Assembly: GCA_019750335.1 (NCBI GenBank) | Contig: JAIEOQ010000008.1 | Span: 248,001 to 312,000 of the forward strand | Source: Candidatus Obscuribacterales bacterium | GTDB taxonomy: Bacteria; Cyanobacteriota; Vampirovibrionia; Obscuribacterales; Obscuribacteraceae | Direction of reading: 5' to 3' | DNA: 64,000 nt | The notes under the pieces: generated by a model | Seen by the model: the letters and a program-made list of their open reading frames with translations, nothing else | The model's database searches: none | Told to the model about the DNA's origin: nothing | Shown: one piece after another, positions 1 to 9,257 of the stretch | Layout: every line of letters begins with the position of its first letter | Position numbering within the stretch: the stretch's first letter is position 1 | Made by a program: the position numbers and the translations under genes

Positions 1-1062
1 GCGAAAGCGCCAGATGCGCCCATCAAGATAATAGTGCACCATGCCGAAACCAAGGACAGCACCAACAAGTATCTTTCTAAGCACCGAATCTTCGGCAACC
101 GTATTGCCCAACAAAGAAAAAGCAGTCAAAAACAAAACAAACAAAAGTGATATTGCCGAAAAGAGCAGAACTGGTCTGACTGTGGGCAAAAGCTGCAAAC
201 GCTCGTCTTTATATTTTTCGGCAACTAACGAATAATTCAAGCCGATATATTGCATCCAATGAATAATCAACGGTATGAATAAAGCTTGAAAATAATCCTG
301 GCCCAACCAGGCAAAAGGCGCTAAATAGAGGACAGACATCAACCAAAAACAAAAAGCCGGTACATTGAATTTTTGTCCTTGGCTCAGCTTAAGATACAAA
401 ACAAAGCAATATTGTCCGGCGCTAAATAGAGCAACTAAGCCAAATAGAGCAATAGCCACGTGCCAAAAAAATTCTTTGAAAGAATAATGAAAAAAGACAC
501 GATCAAAAAAGATTAGCGAGAAAAAGACTGCCGCACTGCGCTGACTGAATAGCTCAATACTACGATCGACTACAGCTTCACCTTTTTTCGGATCGTGATA
601 AAGCAAAAGAATGCCTATATTCTGCTGCACCGCATGGTTCAAAGACCAAAGAATATAAAACAAAGCAGTGATTTCCGGACAGACAAACTGTCCAGCGATA
701 GTAGCCAAAAACAATGCCGTCGGATAATAAATGAAATGACGTCTGTTTTCAGCCAAGCCTAAATACTGCTTGCGATTTTCTTTGTCAAAAAAATGAAACC
801 AGGTTGCTCCTTGATGAAAAGGTCCAAGAAAAACACCTTGCTGCAAAATCAAAACTAAAACAGCTAAATTCAAAAGCTGCGCCTGTTGCAGACCAGCAAA
901 CAAAAGCAACGCCAGGGGCAAAGGTAAAAAGAAAAAAGCAAGATCCCAACGGGGCCCGAAAAGCCACCCGTTCCTTGAGGGAGTCTCCTGCGATATATAA
1001 ACGTTCAAGGTCCTGGGTCCAGGGTAGTAATAAAACCAGTCAAGCATAAGCGAGATACACAT
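1..1062 (-). CDS. Polytopic membrane protein, 3' end outside window
   Basis: An uninterrupted reading frame of 354 codons runs from an ATG at 1062 leftwards off the window edge, so the C-terminus is missing. Translation shows several hydrophobic segments separated by short polar loops (for example a stretch rich in Phe/Leu around residues 35-65) and many aromatic residues; the visible end carries HYYLDGRIWRFR. A second in-frame ATG lies at 1047 and there is no clear ribosome site for either, so the start is uncertain. It is divergent from the TPR gene at 1110 with under 50 bp between starts. The style resembles other membrane proteins of this window, but I do not recognise the family. That it is coding is well supported by length and composition; the function is unknown. 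Confidence 0.75.
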   Translation of the reverse strand, partial: MCISLMLDWFYYYPGPRTLNVYISQETPSRNGWLFGPRWDLAFFFLPLPLALLLFAGLQQAQLLNLAVLVLILQQGVFLGPFHQGATWFHFFDKENRKQYLGLAENRRHFIYYPTALFLATIAGQFVCPEITALFYILWSLNHAVQQNIGILLLYHDPKKGEAVVDRSIELFSQRSAAVFFSLIFFDRVFFHYSFKEFFWHVAIALFGLVALFSAGQYCFVLYLKLSQGQKFNVPAFCFWLMSVLYLAPFAWLGQDYFQALFIPLIIHWMQYIGLNYSLVAEKYKDERLQLLPTVRPVLLFSAISLLFVLFLTAFSLLGNTVAEDSVLRKILVGAVLGFGMVHYYLDGRIWRFR

Positions 1063-1109
1063 GTCAATGTAGCGCCTGGCGGGCAAAAATCTTGATAAGA
1101 TCTCTTTTG

Positions 1110-2120
1110 ATGTTGAAAATCGTCATTAAAGCCGTTTGCATCTCCCTTGCTATCTTAGGAACAGCAGTCGCTGTTTACGGATTAAGCTGGTACTTATGGC
1201 TGCAAGAGATAAACGCTTTCTCCCAGGCTTATATGACAAGCGACTATTTGAAAGCGCAGCGTCACATCAAATCTTGCCTCTGGCTGTCCGCGCCCTGCAA
1301 GGGATACGATCCACGCTACGTCAAATCACTACAGTTTCAAGCCGCTCTTTATGCCGTCCGTCGAGAGCTAAATAAAGCAATAAGCGTGCAAGAAGATGTT
1401 CTTAAACTGGCCCGCGAAAATAAATACAGCCCACTTAGTTTCGGATGGATTGTCCAGCAGTCCGCTATGGCTCTTCTTTTACGCAAAGCCGGAAGATATG
1501 CCGAAGCCGAGAATCGTTACATTGTTGTAATTACAACATTAGAGGTAAGAGTAGCTTTAGCAAAAAAAATTGCTCCTCCAGACGATCCCGAAACCGCTGA
1601 GTTACAGAGAATGCTTGCCGAAGCCCTTGATTATTCAAGCTGGGTATTGATCAAAGAAAAGAAATTCAGCGAAGCCGAAGCCATGCTTAATCGTTGCCTC
1701 GACTTAACCAAACAAGAATACGGTCCTGATTCATTCAAGCTTATTTCCCCTCAAGTCGAATTGGCTTATTTGAAAAACGAACAAGGAAAGTGGAACGAAT
1801 CACGCCCGCTTTTGGACAAAGCTCTTTCTTTTCTGAAAAAACAAACACCTGGAACTAAAACCTCGGCATATACAACTGTCGCTATCTTGACCATGGCAAA
1901 TTTATTTCGCGATCATGATTGTCCAAAAGAAGCCGAAGAGTCCTATAAGTTAGCAATTGACAGCTGCAAGCTGAATGTAGCCGGAGCTGAAAACAACCTT
2001 TTCATGACTGACATACTTACCTCTTACGCTAAACTTCTGGAACAACAGTCACGCCAGCCTGAGGCAGAAAAACTAAAAGCCGAAGCTAAAAGAATTCGCG
2101 AGCAACCGCCCCTTGAATAA
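1110..2120 (+). CDS. Membrane-anchored TPR-type protein
   Basis: 336-residue protein with one N-terminal transmembrane helix (about residues 3-25, ending near YGLSWYLW) and a helical remainder. Paired-helix repeats of tetratricopeptide type are visible: AGRYAEAENRY (about residue 130), KKFSEAEAMLNRCLDL (about 190) and CPKEAEESYKLAI (about 270). Such proteins usually scaffold other proteins; no enzymatic motif is visible. The frame is open upstream to a TTG at 1092, but the ATG at 1110 directly precedes the membrane helix and is preferred; the ribosome site is weak. The stop overlaps the TTG start of the oxidoreductase downstream by 8 bp, so the two are probably translationally coupled. The repeat count is by eye; specific partner unknown. 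Confidence 0.8.
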   Translation: MLKIVIKAVCISLAILGTAVAVYGLSWYLWLQEINAFSQAYMTSDYLKAQRHIKSCLWLSAPCKGYDPRYVKSLQFQAALYAVRRELNKAISVQEDVLKLARENKYSPLSFGWIVQQSAMALLLRKAGRYAEAENRYIVVITTLEVRVALAKKIAPPDDPETAELQRMLAEALDYSSWVLIKEKKFSEAEAMLNRCLDLTKQEYGPDSFKLISPQVELAYLKNEQGKWNESRPLLDKALSFLKKQTPGTKTSAYTTVAILTMANLFRDHDCPKEAEESYKLAIDSCKLNVAGAENNLFMTDILTSYAKLLEQQSRQPEAEKLKAEAKRIREQPPLE

Positions 2121-3444
2121 AAAACAAACACAATTTTTATCCGGCTGGGGAAGATATCCGACTTTAAGCTGCAATGTTTATCAACCGCTAAACGAATCTG
2201 AATGCAGAAGAATTATCTCTAGCGACAGCAACAGCTTTATTGCCCGCGGCGCCGGACGCGCCTATGGCGATGCAGCCATCAGCCAAACCAGCGATATCGT
2301 TATTTGCGATCGCTTGACCAAATGCTCATCATTCAACAGTCGAAACGGTATCTTGCGTTGCGAAGCCGGAGTGACAATCGGTCAAATCATTGAGACTTAT
2401 CTGCCCAAAGGCTGGTTTCCGCCGGTCGTTCCCGGAACCAAACATGTCACTGTCGGTGGTGCCATAGCCGCCGACATTCACGGCAAAAATCATCATCGTG
2501 ACGGTTCATTTTGTCGTTTCGTCAAATCAATGTCTCTCACTCTTGCTGACGGGCAAACAATTACTTGCTCACCCGAATATAACGCCGACCTGTTCTATGC
2601 CACAGCCGGCGGCATGGGTTTAACCGGAATCATAACCGAAGCCGAGTTGCAACTTATCCCGGTGAAAAGCCCGCTTATCAGTACAAAAAAAATTGTCTGC
2701 CAAGATCTAGCTTCACTTTGTACAAGTCTTGAAACAGCCGAAAAAGATTATCAATATTCAGTAGCCTGGCTTGATTGCTTATCCGAGCAAGGACGCGGCA
2801 TAGTCATATTGGGAAATCATACTCAAGTTGAATTTCCCAACACAAAATTTTTTACGCCACTTAGCGTGCCGGACATAGTGCCATCAGGACTAATCAACGG
2901 TTTGACTATCGGACTTTTCAATGAAGCGTATTACCAAAAAGCCATTTCAGAAAAAAAAGAAAGCATGGCTGGCTACAATCAGTTTTTCTTTCCACTCGAT
3001 GTGCTAAACAACTGGAATCGTCTTTACGGCAAATCCGGCTTCACACAATACCAATGTGTGCTGCCCTCCGAGAACGCTTTGCCAACTATGCAAGCAATGC
3101 TTAAGCATCTGCGCCAAAACAACTCAGCACCTGCTCTTGCCGTCCTAAAAAGATTCGGCGCACAAAATAACGATGCTCCACTTTCATTCCCAATGCCGGG
3201 CTATACTCTTGCTTTAGACATAGCTGTTCATCCAGCGCTTCAGGCTGTACTTGCCGAAATGGATCAAATGGTCATTGCTGAAGGCGGGCGTGTTTATTTA
3301 GCTAAAGATGCTTTTCTAACGCCTGAGAGTTTCCGCGCCATGTACAAACATTTCCCTGAATGGTTGGCGATTAAAAACAAATACGATCCGCAAAACAAGT
3401 TTTCATCAGCTCTCAGTCAGCGCTTGCGGATGAACAAACTCTGA
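2113..3444 (+). CDS. FAD-linked oxidoreductase, DprE1-like
   Basis: 443-residue flavoenzyme of the FAD_binding_4 / decaprenylphosphoryl-ribose oxidase (DprE1) type. Evidence is the FAD-binding signature ARGAGRAYGDAA near residue 48 and the family block GTKHVTVGGAIAADIHGKNH near residue 115, which is very close to the DprE1 version, followed by a GGMGLTGII motif near 175. DprE1 oxidises polyprenyl-phospho-ribose at C2; whether this homologue uses that substrate or another polyprenyl-phosphate or sugar alcohol cannot be read from sequence. No DprE2-like reductase is adjacent. The start is a TTG overlapping the previous stop, typical of coupling. Family assignment is strong, substrate is inferred. 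Confidence 0.88.
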   Translation: MNKKQTQFLSGWGRYPTLSCNVYQPLNESECRRIISSDSNSFIARGAGRAYGDAAISQTSDIVICDRLTKCSSFNSRNGILRCEAGVTIGQIIETYLPKGWFPPVVPGTKHVTVGGAIAADIHGKNHHRDGSFCRFVKSMSLTLADGQTITCSPEYNADLFYATAGGMGLTGIITEAELQLIPVKSPLISTKKIVCQDLASLCTSLETAEKDYQYSVAWLDCLSEQGRGIVILGNHTQVEFPNTKFFTPLSVPDIVPSGLINGLTIGLFNEAYYQKAISEKKESMAGYNQFFFPLDVLNNWNRLYGKSGFTQYQCVLPSENALPTMQAMLKHLRQNNSAPALAVLKRFGAQNNDAPLSFPMPGYTLALDIAVHPALQAVLAEMDQMVIAEGGRVYLAKDAFLTPESFRAMYKHFPEWLAIKNKYDPQNKFSSALSQRLRMNKL

Positions 3445-3528
3445 CTAAAGAAGAGACTCAAATGCAATCTGCAGGAATCCCGAGCATCGATCCGTTTGTC
3501 AGCTGACTGCTGGGTTTAAGCCCACCCC

Positions 3529-3557
3529 TTGACACCGTCGTTCAAAGTGTTTAAAAT
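3529..3557 (+). promoter_or_regulatory. Sigma70-type promoter of toxin-antitoxin operon
   Basis: TTGACA at 3529-3534, 17-bp spacer, TAAAAT at 3552-3557; start of transcription expected near 3564, 34 bp before the antitoxin ATG. This is among the best promoter matches in the window. Confidence 0.7.
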
Positions 3558-3574
3558 GTACAAAATAGTTAAAC
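3549..3574. promoter_or_regulatory. Putative antitoxin operator (inverted repeat)
   Basis: GTTTAA (3549-3554) and TTAAAC (3569-3574) form an inverted repeat with a 14-bp centre that covers the -10 box and transcription start. Phd/YefM antitoxins commonly autorepress from palindromes in this position, so this is a plausible operator; it is short enough to be chance. Confidence 0.4.
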
Positions 3575-3597
3575 TGATTAATTTAGAGGCTTTGTCC

Positions 3598-3858
3598 ATG
3601 AAAACTGTTACGGCAACTGAACTTAAAACCAAAACGGGTGAAACCCTAGATGCTGCACAAAAGGAACCTGTCTCTATCGAAAAGAATGGTCGAGCAGTTG
3701 CAGTAATCATTCCTCAAGCTGAATATGAGCGCTTTACTAGGCTTGAAAATGATTATTGGATGTCCAGGATTGAATCCGCAGAAGCAAGTGGTTACATAGG
3801 GGTAGAGGCGACCCATGCTCTAATCAAAGACAGATTGAAGAAAAATGCTAAATCCTGA
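3598..3858 (+). CDS. Type II antitoxin, Phd/YefM family
   Basis: 86-residue antitoxin. The N-terminus MKTVTATELKTKTGETLDAA and the following VSIEKNGRAVAVIIPQAEYE match the Phd/YefM fold, where the N-terminal half binds operator DNA and the C-terminal tail (here ending LIKDRLKKNAKS) wraps the toxin. The ATG at 3598 is chosen because the conserved N-terminus begins there and AGAGG lies 7 bp upstream; the frame is open further upstream but that would run into the promoter. It overlaps the RelE toxin gene by 14 bp, the usual arrangement. Likely autorepressed through the palindrome at 3549-3574. Confidence 0.9.
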   Translation: MKTVTATELKTKTGETLDAAQKEPVSIEKNGRAVAVIIPQAEYERFTRLENDYWMSRIESAEASGYIGVEATHALIKDRLKKNAKS

Positions 3859-4114
3859 TCTAACCAATGATGCAGCGCGCTTTTGGAAAAGGCGAGATAA
3901 CAAACAATTTCTACAAATACTTGGGACTATCACAGCACTCTGTGGAAACCCACGCCCACATGATTCAATCGCAATGGGTGATGTTAATTCCCACTTTAGA
4001 GTGGATATCGGAGAATTTCGTATCATCTATTGCTTCGACAAAACAACGCTATACATAACGGTCATTGGAAATCGTAATGATAAGGATGCCTATAAAGAAT
4101 TTGATCGTAAGTAA
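3845..4114 (+). CDS. Type II toxin, RelE/ParE family
   Basis: 89-residue toxin downstream of and overlapping the Phd/YefM antitoxin. The pattern FRVDIGEFRIIYCFDKTTLYITVIGNRNDKDAY is the RelE/ParE core: a central strand with the FR.D.G..R..Y motif and a C-terminal strand followed by a basic/Tyr tail. RelE enzymes cleave mRNA at the ribosome, ParE members poison gyrase; R/K/Y content favours RelE-like activity, but this is not decided by sequence reading alone. The module lies between unrelated operons and is convergent with the next gene. Confidence 0.88.
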   Translation: MLNPDLTNDAARFWKRRDNKQFLQILGTITALCGNPRPHDSIAMGDVNSHFRVDIGEFRIIYCFDKTTLYITVIGNRNDKDAYKEFDRK

Positions 4115-4135
4115 GACTGGCTAGAATGACAATTT

Positions 4136-6538
4136 TCAAACTGACCTACTACCCTTTTTCGCCCCGAATAAAGAAATAAAAGCCATTATATAAACAACAA
4201 CGCCAAGCCAGAAAAGCGTAGAGATGCCAAAAACGATAGAGACGAGCAACGCTAGCACTGAGCCGCATACCGAGCCGGCACCGTTGATACCCCAATAAAG
4301 TGGAATAAGCTTGGCGTTGTTTTGGGCGCAAGCTTTAATGCCAGCAGGGAAAGCGCAGCCCATGAAAAAGCCGATTACAGCAAGCAAAGCCATGGCAACT
4401 GCTAAACGTGTCGATGTTTCTGCGCCACGGAAAAGTTCAAATAGATAGGGGCTAGCTAAGCCATAAAGAATAAGTGAGATTGGTAACGCAGCAACTGTTT
4501 TAAGCGGTGTCGAGATGCGCTCACTGAAATAGCTGCCGATGCCGCTGGCGACAAGCAAAGTAAATAGAACTACTGTGATGCCATAGACCGGATGCCCAAG
4601 AAAAACTATGCAACGTTGTATCTGCGAAATTTCAACAAACATGAAACCCACGCCGATACACAAGAAATAAAGCATAAAAGGACCAGCACCGTTGAAATCA
4701 TATTTTTCTTTGGCAAAACGCAAAGGCAGATAAATGCATAGATAAGAGAAGCCGATGCTGGAAAGGACGAGTCCGAGCAATGTAGCCACTGCTTGTAGGT
4801 TGAAAGTATAGGAGAATTGTTTTTTCAAATCATGATTGTAAGCATTCTCCAGCCGCATCATGTTAAAAAAGAAAGGGCTGTCGTCTGTAGGCGGCGCAAT
4901 GTTCAAAGGAAAGTTTTTGTAGACCTCCAGAGGGCTTTCTTTGCCGGCGAGTTGGGTGAACATTGGGTCAATAGATGTATTCGGGCTGAGAATAATTTCA
5001 AAGCCCAGCGGTTCACAAAGGTTTTTCAGATCGCTAAGTTGATTTTTAGTGAAGGGTGAGCGACTAACAAGCATGATGCCAACACCGTCCGGTCCGTCCT
5101 TTTCGGTAGTGGCTGGGATGTTGCGAATAATCACCATATGCTTGCGCGGGTCAGCGACTTTTTGTCGGCGCAAAGATTCAGCAGCAAGGGCTGTAAGTCG
5201 ATACATTTCAGCCGGTGTTTTACGTTCATACCAGCGCGAGACGCTGAATATGCCCTGAGGGCTTAAATGGCTGAGAAAAACATCCCAACCTTCAACCGTA
5301 TAAAGCGCATTTTCAGTAAGAACATAGGCACCGCTGGCAGTAGCAGCCCAAGTATCAATGAAAGACATTTCGATAATGTCAAAGTGCTTATTCGAGCGCG
5401 TAATATGACTACGAGCTTCATCATTGACAAACTTGACGTTAGGCAGCTTATCCAAATGTCCGGTGAAATCACCGAATTTATCATTGACTGCAGCAATAAT
5501 ATTGTTATTGATATCCACTGCTTCAACACTCTTGGCGCCAAGGGCCAGAGCCGACACTAAGTCATAGCCGCCGCCGGAACCGATGATTAAAACGTCGGCA
5601 TTTTTCTTTAGTTGATAAACCAAATTGGAAGCGTTGTAACGCAGAAAATCCAGCTTGCTATAATCACCGTCAAAGCCGACCATTGTCGTACGAGCACAGC
5701 CGTCAATCTCCAGGTTCAAGCCTTTACTCGGATGAGTAAAACGATAGGCTGAGCTTATGCCCGGATAATAGAAATGCAAAGGTTTGGTCAGATCACCCCA
5801 AACTGTAACTCGCGAAAATGAGTTCCACTTTTCATATAGCGGCTTTTCTACATATTCGCCTTTAACCCAATAAATACGCACGGCACCAGGCAAATCATTG
5901 TTGAAAAGATAGCTATGGGCAAGCGTGCATACACCAAGAGCAAGAGTAGTGCAATATACGGCAAGACGAAACTGACGCGGGCATGAAGTAGCAAAACAAG
6001 AAGCAGCGACACAAGCCCAGAAAGCAACAAATAATACAGCGCTAAAGCCATCTAGCAAGTTGAGAGAAGTAACTAACAACAAGCAGCCGGCAGCGGCTCC
6101 ACAAAGATCAGCTGCATATAATCGACCGATTTTTTCGTTGTACGACTTGAACAAAAGCGATATGAGCATACCGCCAAAAATAAATGGCACTGAAACACAA
6201 GCATAAGTAAAAGCAGTCGAGAGCGATTGCAGAATCGGATTGTTCCCCGGCGGCAGCGCGATATGCAAAAACAAAGAAACAACCACGGACAAAGCACAAA
6301 AAAGACTAAGTTTGCTTGCCCGGGCAAACAAGCCTTCAGTTTCTTGCAGAGCCGGAAAAACATAAAGGAGCATTGCCCCTAGCGTCATGCCGAACATGGC
6401 TGTTGAAACAGCCATAAAAGCAAAGTGATAATACATAGTAACGCTGAAAATACGGGTCAGCAGAAGCTCATACATCAAAGTGGCTAAAGCAATAAAGAAT
6501 AAGCCGAGATATATCGAGCGTGACATTTGATTACTCAT
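4136..6538 (-). CDS. Fused membrane protein/spermidine synthase-like
   Basis: 800-residue last gene of the sugar-nucleotide operon. Residues 1-220 hold about six transmembrane helices, starting [20 protein letters not shown]; residues about 300-480 form a Rossmann-type aminopropyltransferase-like domain with VLIIGSGGGYDLVSAL and EAVDINN (the acidic residue that normally binds the nucleoside ribose); residues about 570-800 hold further helices. The usual catalytic VDxxDP segment of spermidine synthases is replaced by IIEMSFIDTWAAT, so polyamine synthesis is doubtful. Its start overlaps the stop of the upstream paralogue by 4 bp (ATGA). Membrane-bound spermidine-synthase-like proteins are widespread but poorly characterised; the operon suggests a role in glycan modification or export, which is inference. 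Confidence 0.82.
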   Translation of the reverse strand: MSNQMSRSIYLGLFFIALATLMYELLLTRIFSVTMYYHFAFMAVSTAMFGMTLGAMLLYVFPALQETEGLFARASKLSLFCALSVVVSLFLHIALPPGNNPILQSLSTAFTYACVSVPFIFGGMLISLLFKSYNEKIGRLYAADLCGAAAGCLLLVTSLNLLDGFSAVLFVAFWACVAASCFATSCPRQFRLAVYCTTLALGVCTLAHSYLFNNDLPGAVRIYWVKGEYVEKPLYEKWNSFSRVTVWGDLTKPLHFYYPGISSAYRFTHPSKGLNLEIDGCARTTMVGFDGDYSKLDFLRYNASNLVYQLKKNADVLIIGSGGGYDLVSALALGAKSVEAVDINNNIIAAVNDKFGDFTGHLDKLPNVKFVNDEARSHITRSNKHFDIIEMSFIDTWAATASGAYVLTENALYTVEGWDVFLSHLSPQGIFSVSRWYERKTPAEMYRLTALAAESLRRQKVADPRKHMVIIRNIPATTEKDGPDGVGIMLVSRSPFTKNQLSDLKNLCEPLGFEIILSPNTSIDPMFTQLAGKESPLEVYKNFPLNIAPPTDDSPFFFNMMRLENAYNHDLKKQFSYTFNLQAVATLLGLVLSSIGFSYLCIYLPLRFAKEKYDFNGAGPFMLYFLCIGVGFMFVEISQIQRCIVFLGHPVYGITVVLFTLLVASGIGSYFSERISTPLKTVAALPISLILYGLASPYLFELFRGAETSTRLAVAMALLAVIGFFMGCAFPAGIKACAQNNAKLIPLYWGINGAGSVCGSVLALLVSIVFGISTLFWLGVVVYIMAFISLFGAKKGSRSV

Positions 6539-8580
6539 TTCCAGTTGATTACCGACATCAGGTTAGATTGATCGTCGGTCCAAACACGCATATCTTTGGG
6601 GCTTGGTGTTTGATCGACATAAAATTTGCTGGCATCAGGAGACTTGATTTTGGCAAAAGCCGTAAGCTCCTCAATCATGGATGGCTCTTTGCTCATCACC
6701 ACATACATGGCACCTTTGCTGACCATGACACAGCTTTTCAAGCCAAGCTCTTCAGCTAATTTACCAAGCAAAGGCGGCAAATTAAGATAAGAGTTGCTGA
6801 CATGAAAAACAAGCAGTCCGTCATTTTTCAGATGCTTCAAATAAATTTCAGCAGCTTGTTTAGTAAGCAAATGGCACGGGATAGCATCACCGTTGAAAGC
6901 ATCGACAATAAGCACATCAAAAGCCTGGGGTGATAGTTTTTCCAGAATTGCTCTGCCGTCACCGACACTTATGTCGAGAGTCGCTTTAGTACGTTTCAAA
7001 AAGGTAAAATGTTCTTTGGCGATACGTACTACTTTTGGATCCAATTCAAAGAAATGAATGCGATCCCCAGGTTTGCCATAAGCCCCAAGCACACCAACAC
7101 CTAAGCCAACATCACCGTAGCTGATTGGATTTGTTCCGCGTTTTTGACGAATGAACTCATCGACTATATTTACTTGCTCCCAGTAAACACCGGCAGGTGT
7201 ATCTTGCTTAGCCGGGTCAATATATTGCTGTCCATGATTGACTTTGCCATGGTACATCACTAAACATTCGTCTTCTTTTTTCACTTGTACGGCGCTATAA
7301 AAATTGCGTTGGCGGTCAATTATGTTCGGACCGCGTCCCAAACCGAAAGCAGCAACAACTAAAGTAATTCCAACTAAAGCCAAAGAGAGATAGCCTAAAG
7401 TTTTATTCGGACGAGCAAGAAACTGTTTGATTGAAAGTTGATAAACGCTATAAACAGCAATACAAGCCAACACTATAATGCGCTCGGCGTTGAATTCGAA
7501 AATAAGCGGTGTGACGATACCAACTAAAAATCCACCTAAAAAGCCGCCTAAAGCAATAGCTAAATAAAAGGTTGTCAGCTTTTCAGCTTTTGGCTTACTT
7601 AAAGCAAGCTCGCCGTTGCAGATCATGCACAGCTGAAAAATCAGTATCAAATTCAAAAGCAAACGCAACAAAAATCCGCCTTGAGGCAAGAACTGCTCGC
7701 AAGCAGCTATCGGCATCCAGGAGATCAAATAAAGATCACGCTTATAAGTGGACACATTGCCAAAAACAAAAATGAAGCTCAATAGATAAAGAGCCAGAGG
7801 TAACACCCACAGCAAGGGCATCGGTGATACGTCTGCTGTTATATAAGCTGTCGATGACATCAAAACAGCCGAACCTAAAGCGCTAAATAAAGTCCAGAAA
7901 ACAAATTGGCGCGGCAATATTTTTTCAGCAAGCTCAGAAACAACTTGATTGCTGACAGCGACAACCGGCGATAAATTCCGCCAAGTAAGAAAAGCTGCTC
8001 CACAAGCCATGATTGCCATGGCTAAAAAAGATACTGCCCAATAATTTACTGTAGAACCGATAGTAAAGTTGGATTCAATTACTGTCGGATAACACAAAAG
8101 AGCAAGCATAGAGCTAAAGTTAGAGATGCTGTAAAGACGATAAGGATCGCCTAACTGAGCCATACGAAACCAAACTTGCATAATCCCGCTCACTGTAGAA
8201 AGCATAATTGCCGGAATCGCTATATTGGCAAAGAGCGTTTTTAAGAGCGAGAAAGCCGGCTCAATATCAGGATCACAATGCCAACTGCTGCCAGTCAAAT
8301 TGAATGCTGAAAATGTAGCCAAAGCTAACAAAGAGAGATAAACAAGTATTTGGCGGCGCCCGGGAAGACTGTTTAGAACAGAACTTAAAGCATAACCAAG
8401 CAAAAGCGTGGTCTGAAAAAAGAGCAAACAAACGTTCCAAACACTGGCGGTACCGCCAAAACGTGGAATGACTATTTTGCCGACTACAGGCTCAATTAAA
8501 AAGAGTAAAAAAGCACCAAAAAAAACTGTGCTTCCAAGCAAAACAGCTAACAATCTTTTTTCGGGTAAACCTTCGTTCAT
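6535..8580 (-). CDS. Fused membrane protein/spermidine synthase-like
   Basis: 681-residue paralogue of the downstream gene, with a different order of emphasis: about twelve transmembrane helices in residues 15-430 (first helix [18 protein letters not shown]), then one soluble Rossmann domain (about 480-650). The family landmarks are [14 protein letters not shown], the acidic [14 protein letters not shown] and [19 protein letters not shown]. In true spermidine synthases the last block reads IVDxxDPxGP; here the second Asp pair is replaced by Phe-Asn-Gly-Asp, a form common in membrane-fused members. Overlaps both neighbours by 4 bp, so it is cotranslated with the acyltransferase upstream and the second copy downstream. 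Start at the ATG before NEGLPEKR. Confidence 0.84.
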   Translation of the reverse strand: MNEGLPEKRLLAVLLGSTVFFGAFLLFLIEPVVGKIVIPRFGGTASVWNVCLLFFQTTLLLGYALSSVLNSLPGRRQILVYLSLLALATFSAFNLTGSSWHCDPDIEPAFSLLKTLFANIAIPAIMLSTVSGIMQVWFRMAQLGDPYRLYSISNFSSMLALLCYPTVIESNFTIGSTVNYWAVSFLAMAIMACGAAFLTWRNLSPVVAVSNQVVSELAEKILPRQFVFWTLFSALGSAVLMSSTAYITADVSPMPLLWVLPLALYLLSFIFVFGNVSTYKRDLYLISWMPIAACEQFLPQGGFLLRLLLNLILIFQLCMICNGELALSKPKAEKLTTFYLAIALGGFLGGFLVGIVTPLIFEFNAERIIVLACIAVYSVYQLSIKQFLARPNKTLGYLSLALVGITLVVAAFGLGRGPNIIDRQRNFYSAVQVKKEDECLVMYHGKVNHGQQYIDPAKQDTPAGVYWEQVNIVDEFIRQKRGTNPISYGDVGLGVGVLGAYGKPGDRIHFFELDPKVVRIAKEHFTFLKRTKATLDISVGDGRAILEKLSPQAFDVLIVDAFNGDAIPCHLLTKQAAEIYLKHLKNDGLLVFHVSNSYLNLPPLLGKLAEELGLKSCVMVSKGAMYVVMSKEPSMIEELTAFAKIKSPDASKFYVDQTPSPKDMRVWTDDQSNLMSVINWK

Positions 8581-9251
8581 TTTCGATAACGCAAAACTTT
8601 CGCCGGCACACCGGCGACAACAGCATAAGGCTCCACATCAGCCGTAACGATAGCGCCAGCCCCGACGATAGCACCTTCACCGACAGTGATACCAGGCAAC
8701 AAAACGGCGTTAGCACCAATGTCAGCCCATTTGCATACACGCACAGGCAGAATCTCCAAATCAGTTTTTAAGATTGGTTGATCCACAGGCATTGCCGTAT
8801 GTTCGGAGCCGATAACTTTAGCTCCTGGTCCCCAACCGACATAATCTTCCAGAATTAAATCACGAGCATCAAAATAACTGTGCGGTCCGATCCAGACATT
8901 GCTGCCTATCTGGCAGCGCCCATCGAAACGTCCTTGAATAATGCTTTGAGCACCGATAAACACATTGTCGCCTAACTCAAAAGTTTCAATATGTTTGACA
9001 GTGATATTTTCTTCTACTTTCAACCCTTGTCCGATTTTAGGGCAAAGAGCATGCCAGAGAATACGACGCATCATTCGATCAAACTGTGAGCCGCCGGCAC
9101 AATGCCGGCCAAGCAATAAAGTCAGCTCTTCTTGGGTGCTGGTTTGGCGCAAATGCTCAGCCATGCCCAGCTCAAACTCAGGATCCGGACTGACTTGAGC
9201 GTTAGCGTGAACAGCCGGCACTACACGTTTAGTATCTTTTGACTTGCTCAT
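8577..9251 (-). CDS. Hexapeptide-repeat acyltransferase (WcaF-like)
   Basis: 224-residue left-handed beta-helix acyltransferase. The C-terminal 110 residues show the isoleucine-patch repeats ([43 protein letters not shown]) and end with the family signature [14 protein letters not shown]. The N-terminal region up to residue 85 includes [20 protein letters not shown], similar to WcaF-type colanic acid acetyltransferases. These use acetyl-CoA to O- or N-acetylate sugars. It sits 6 bp after the fused dehydrogenase-aminotransferase and overlaps the following membrane protein by 4 bp, so it belongs to the operon; it may decorate the finished glycan, while the other hexapeptide enzyme (12643-13128) would act at nucleotide level. 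Confidence 0.86.
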   Translation of the reverse strand: MSKSKDTKRVVPAVHANAQVSPDPEFELGMAEHLRQTSTQEELTLLLGRHCAGGSQFDRMMRRILWHALCPKIGQGLKVEENITVKHIETFELGDNVFIGAQSIIQGRFDGRCQIGSNVWIGPHSYFDARDLILEDYVGWGPGAKVIGSEHTAMPVDQPILKTDLEILPVRVCKWADIGANAVLLPGITVGEGAIVGAGAIVTADVEPYAVVAGVPAKVLRYRK

Positions 9252-9257
9252 ACTTTT

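Noticed and set aside
804-1049. Plus-strand frame of 81 codons
   Set aside because: It lies entirely opposite the 354-codon minus-strand membrane protein, has no ribosome site and has a composition typical of an antisense frame.
3516-3710. Minus-strand 64-codon frame over the antitoxin
   Set aside because: Antisense to the clear Phd/YefM gene and to its promoter.
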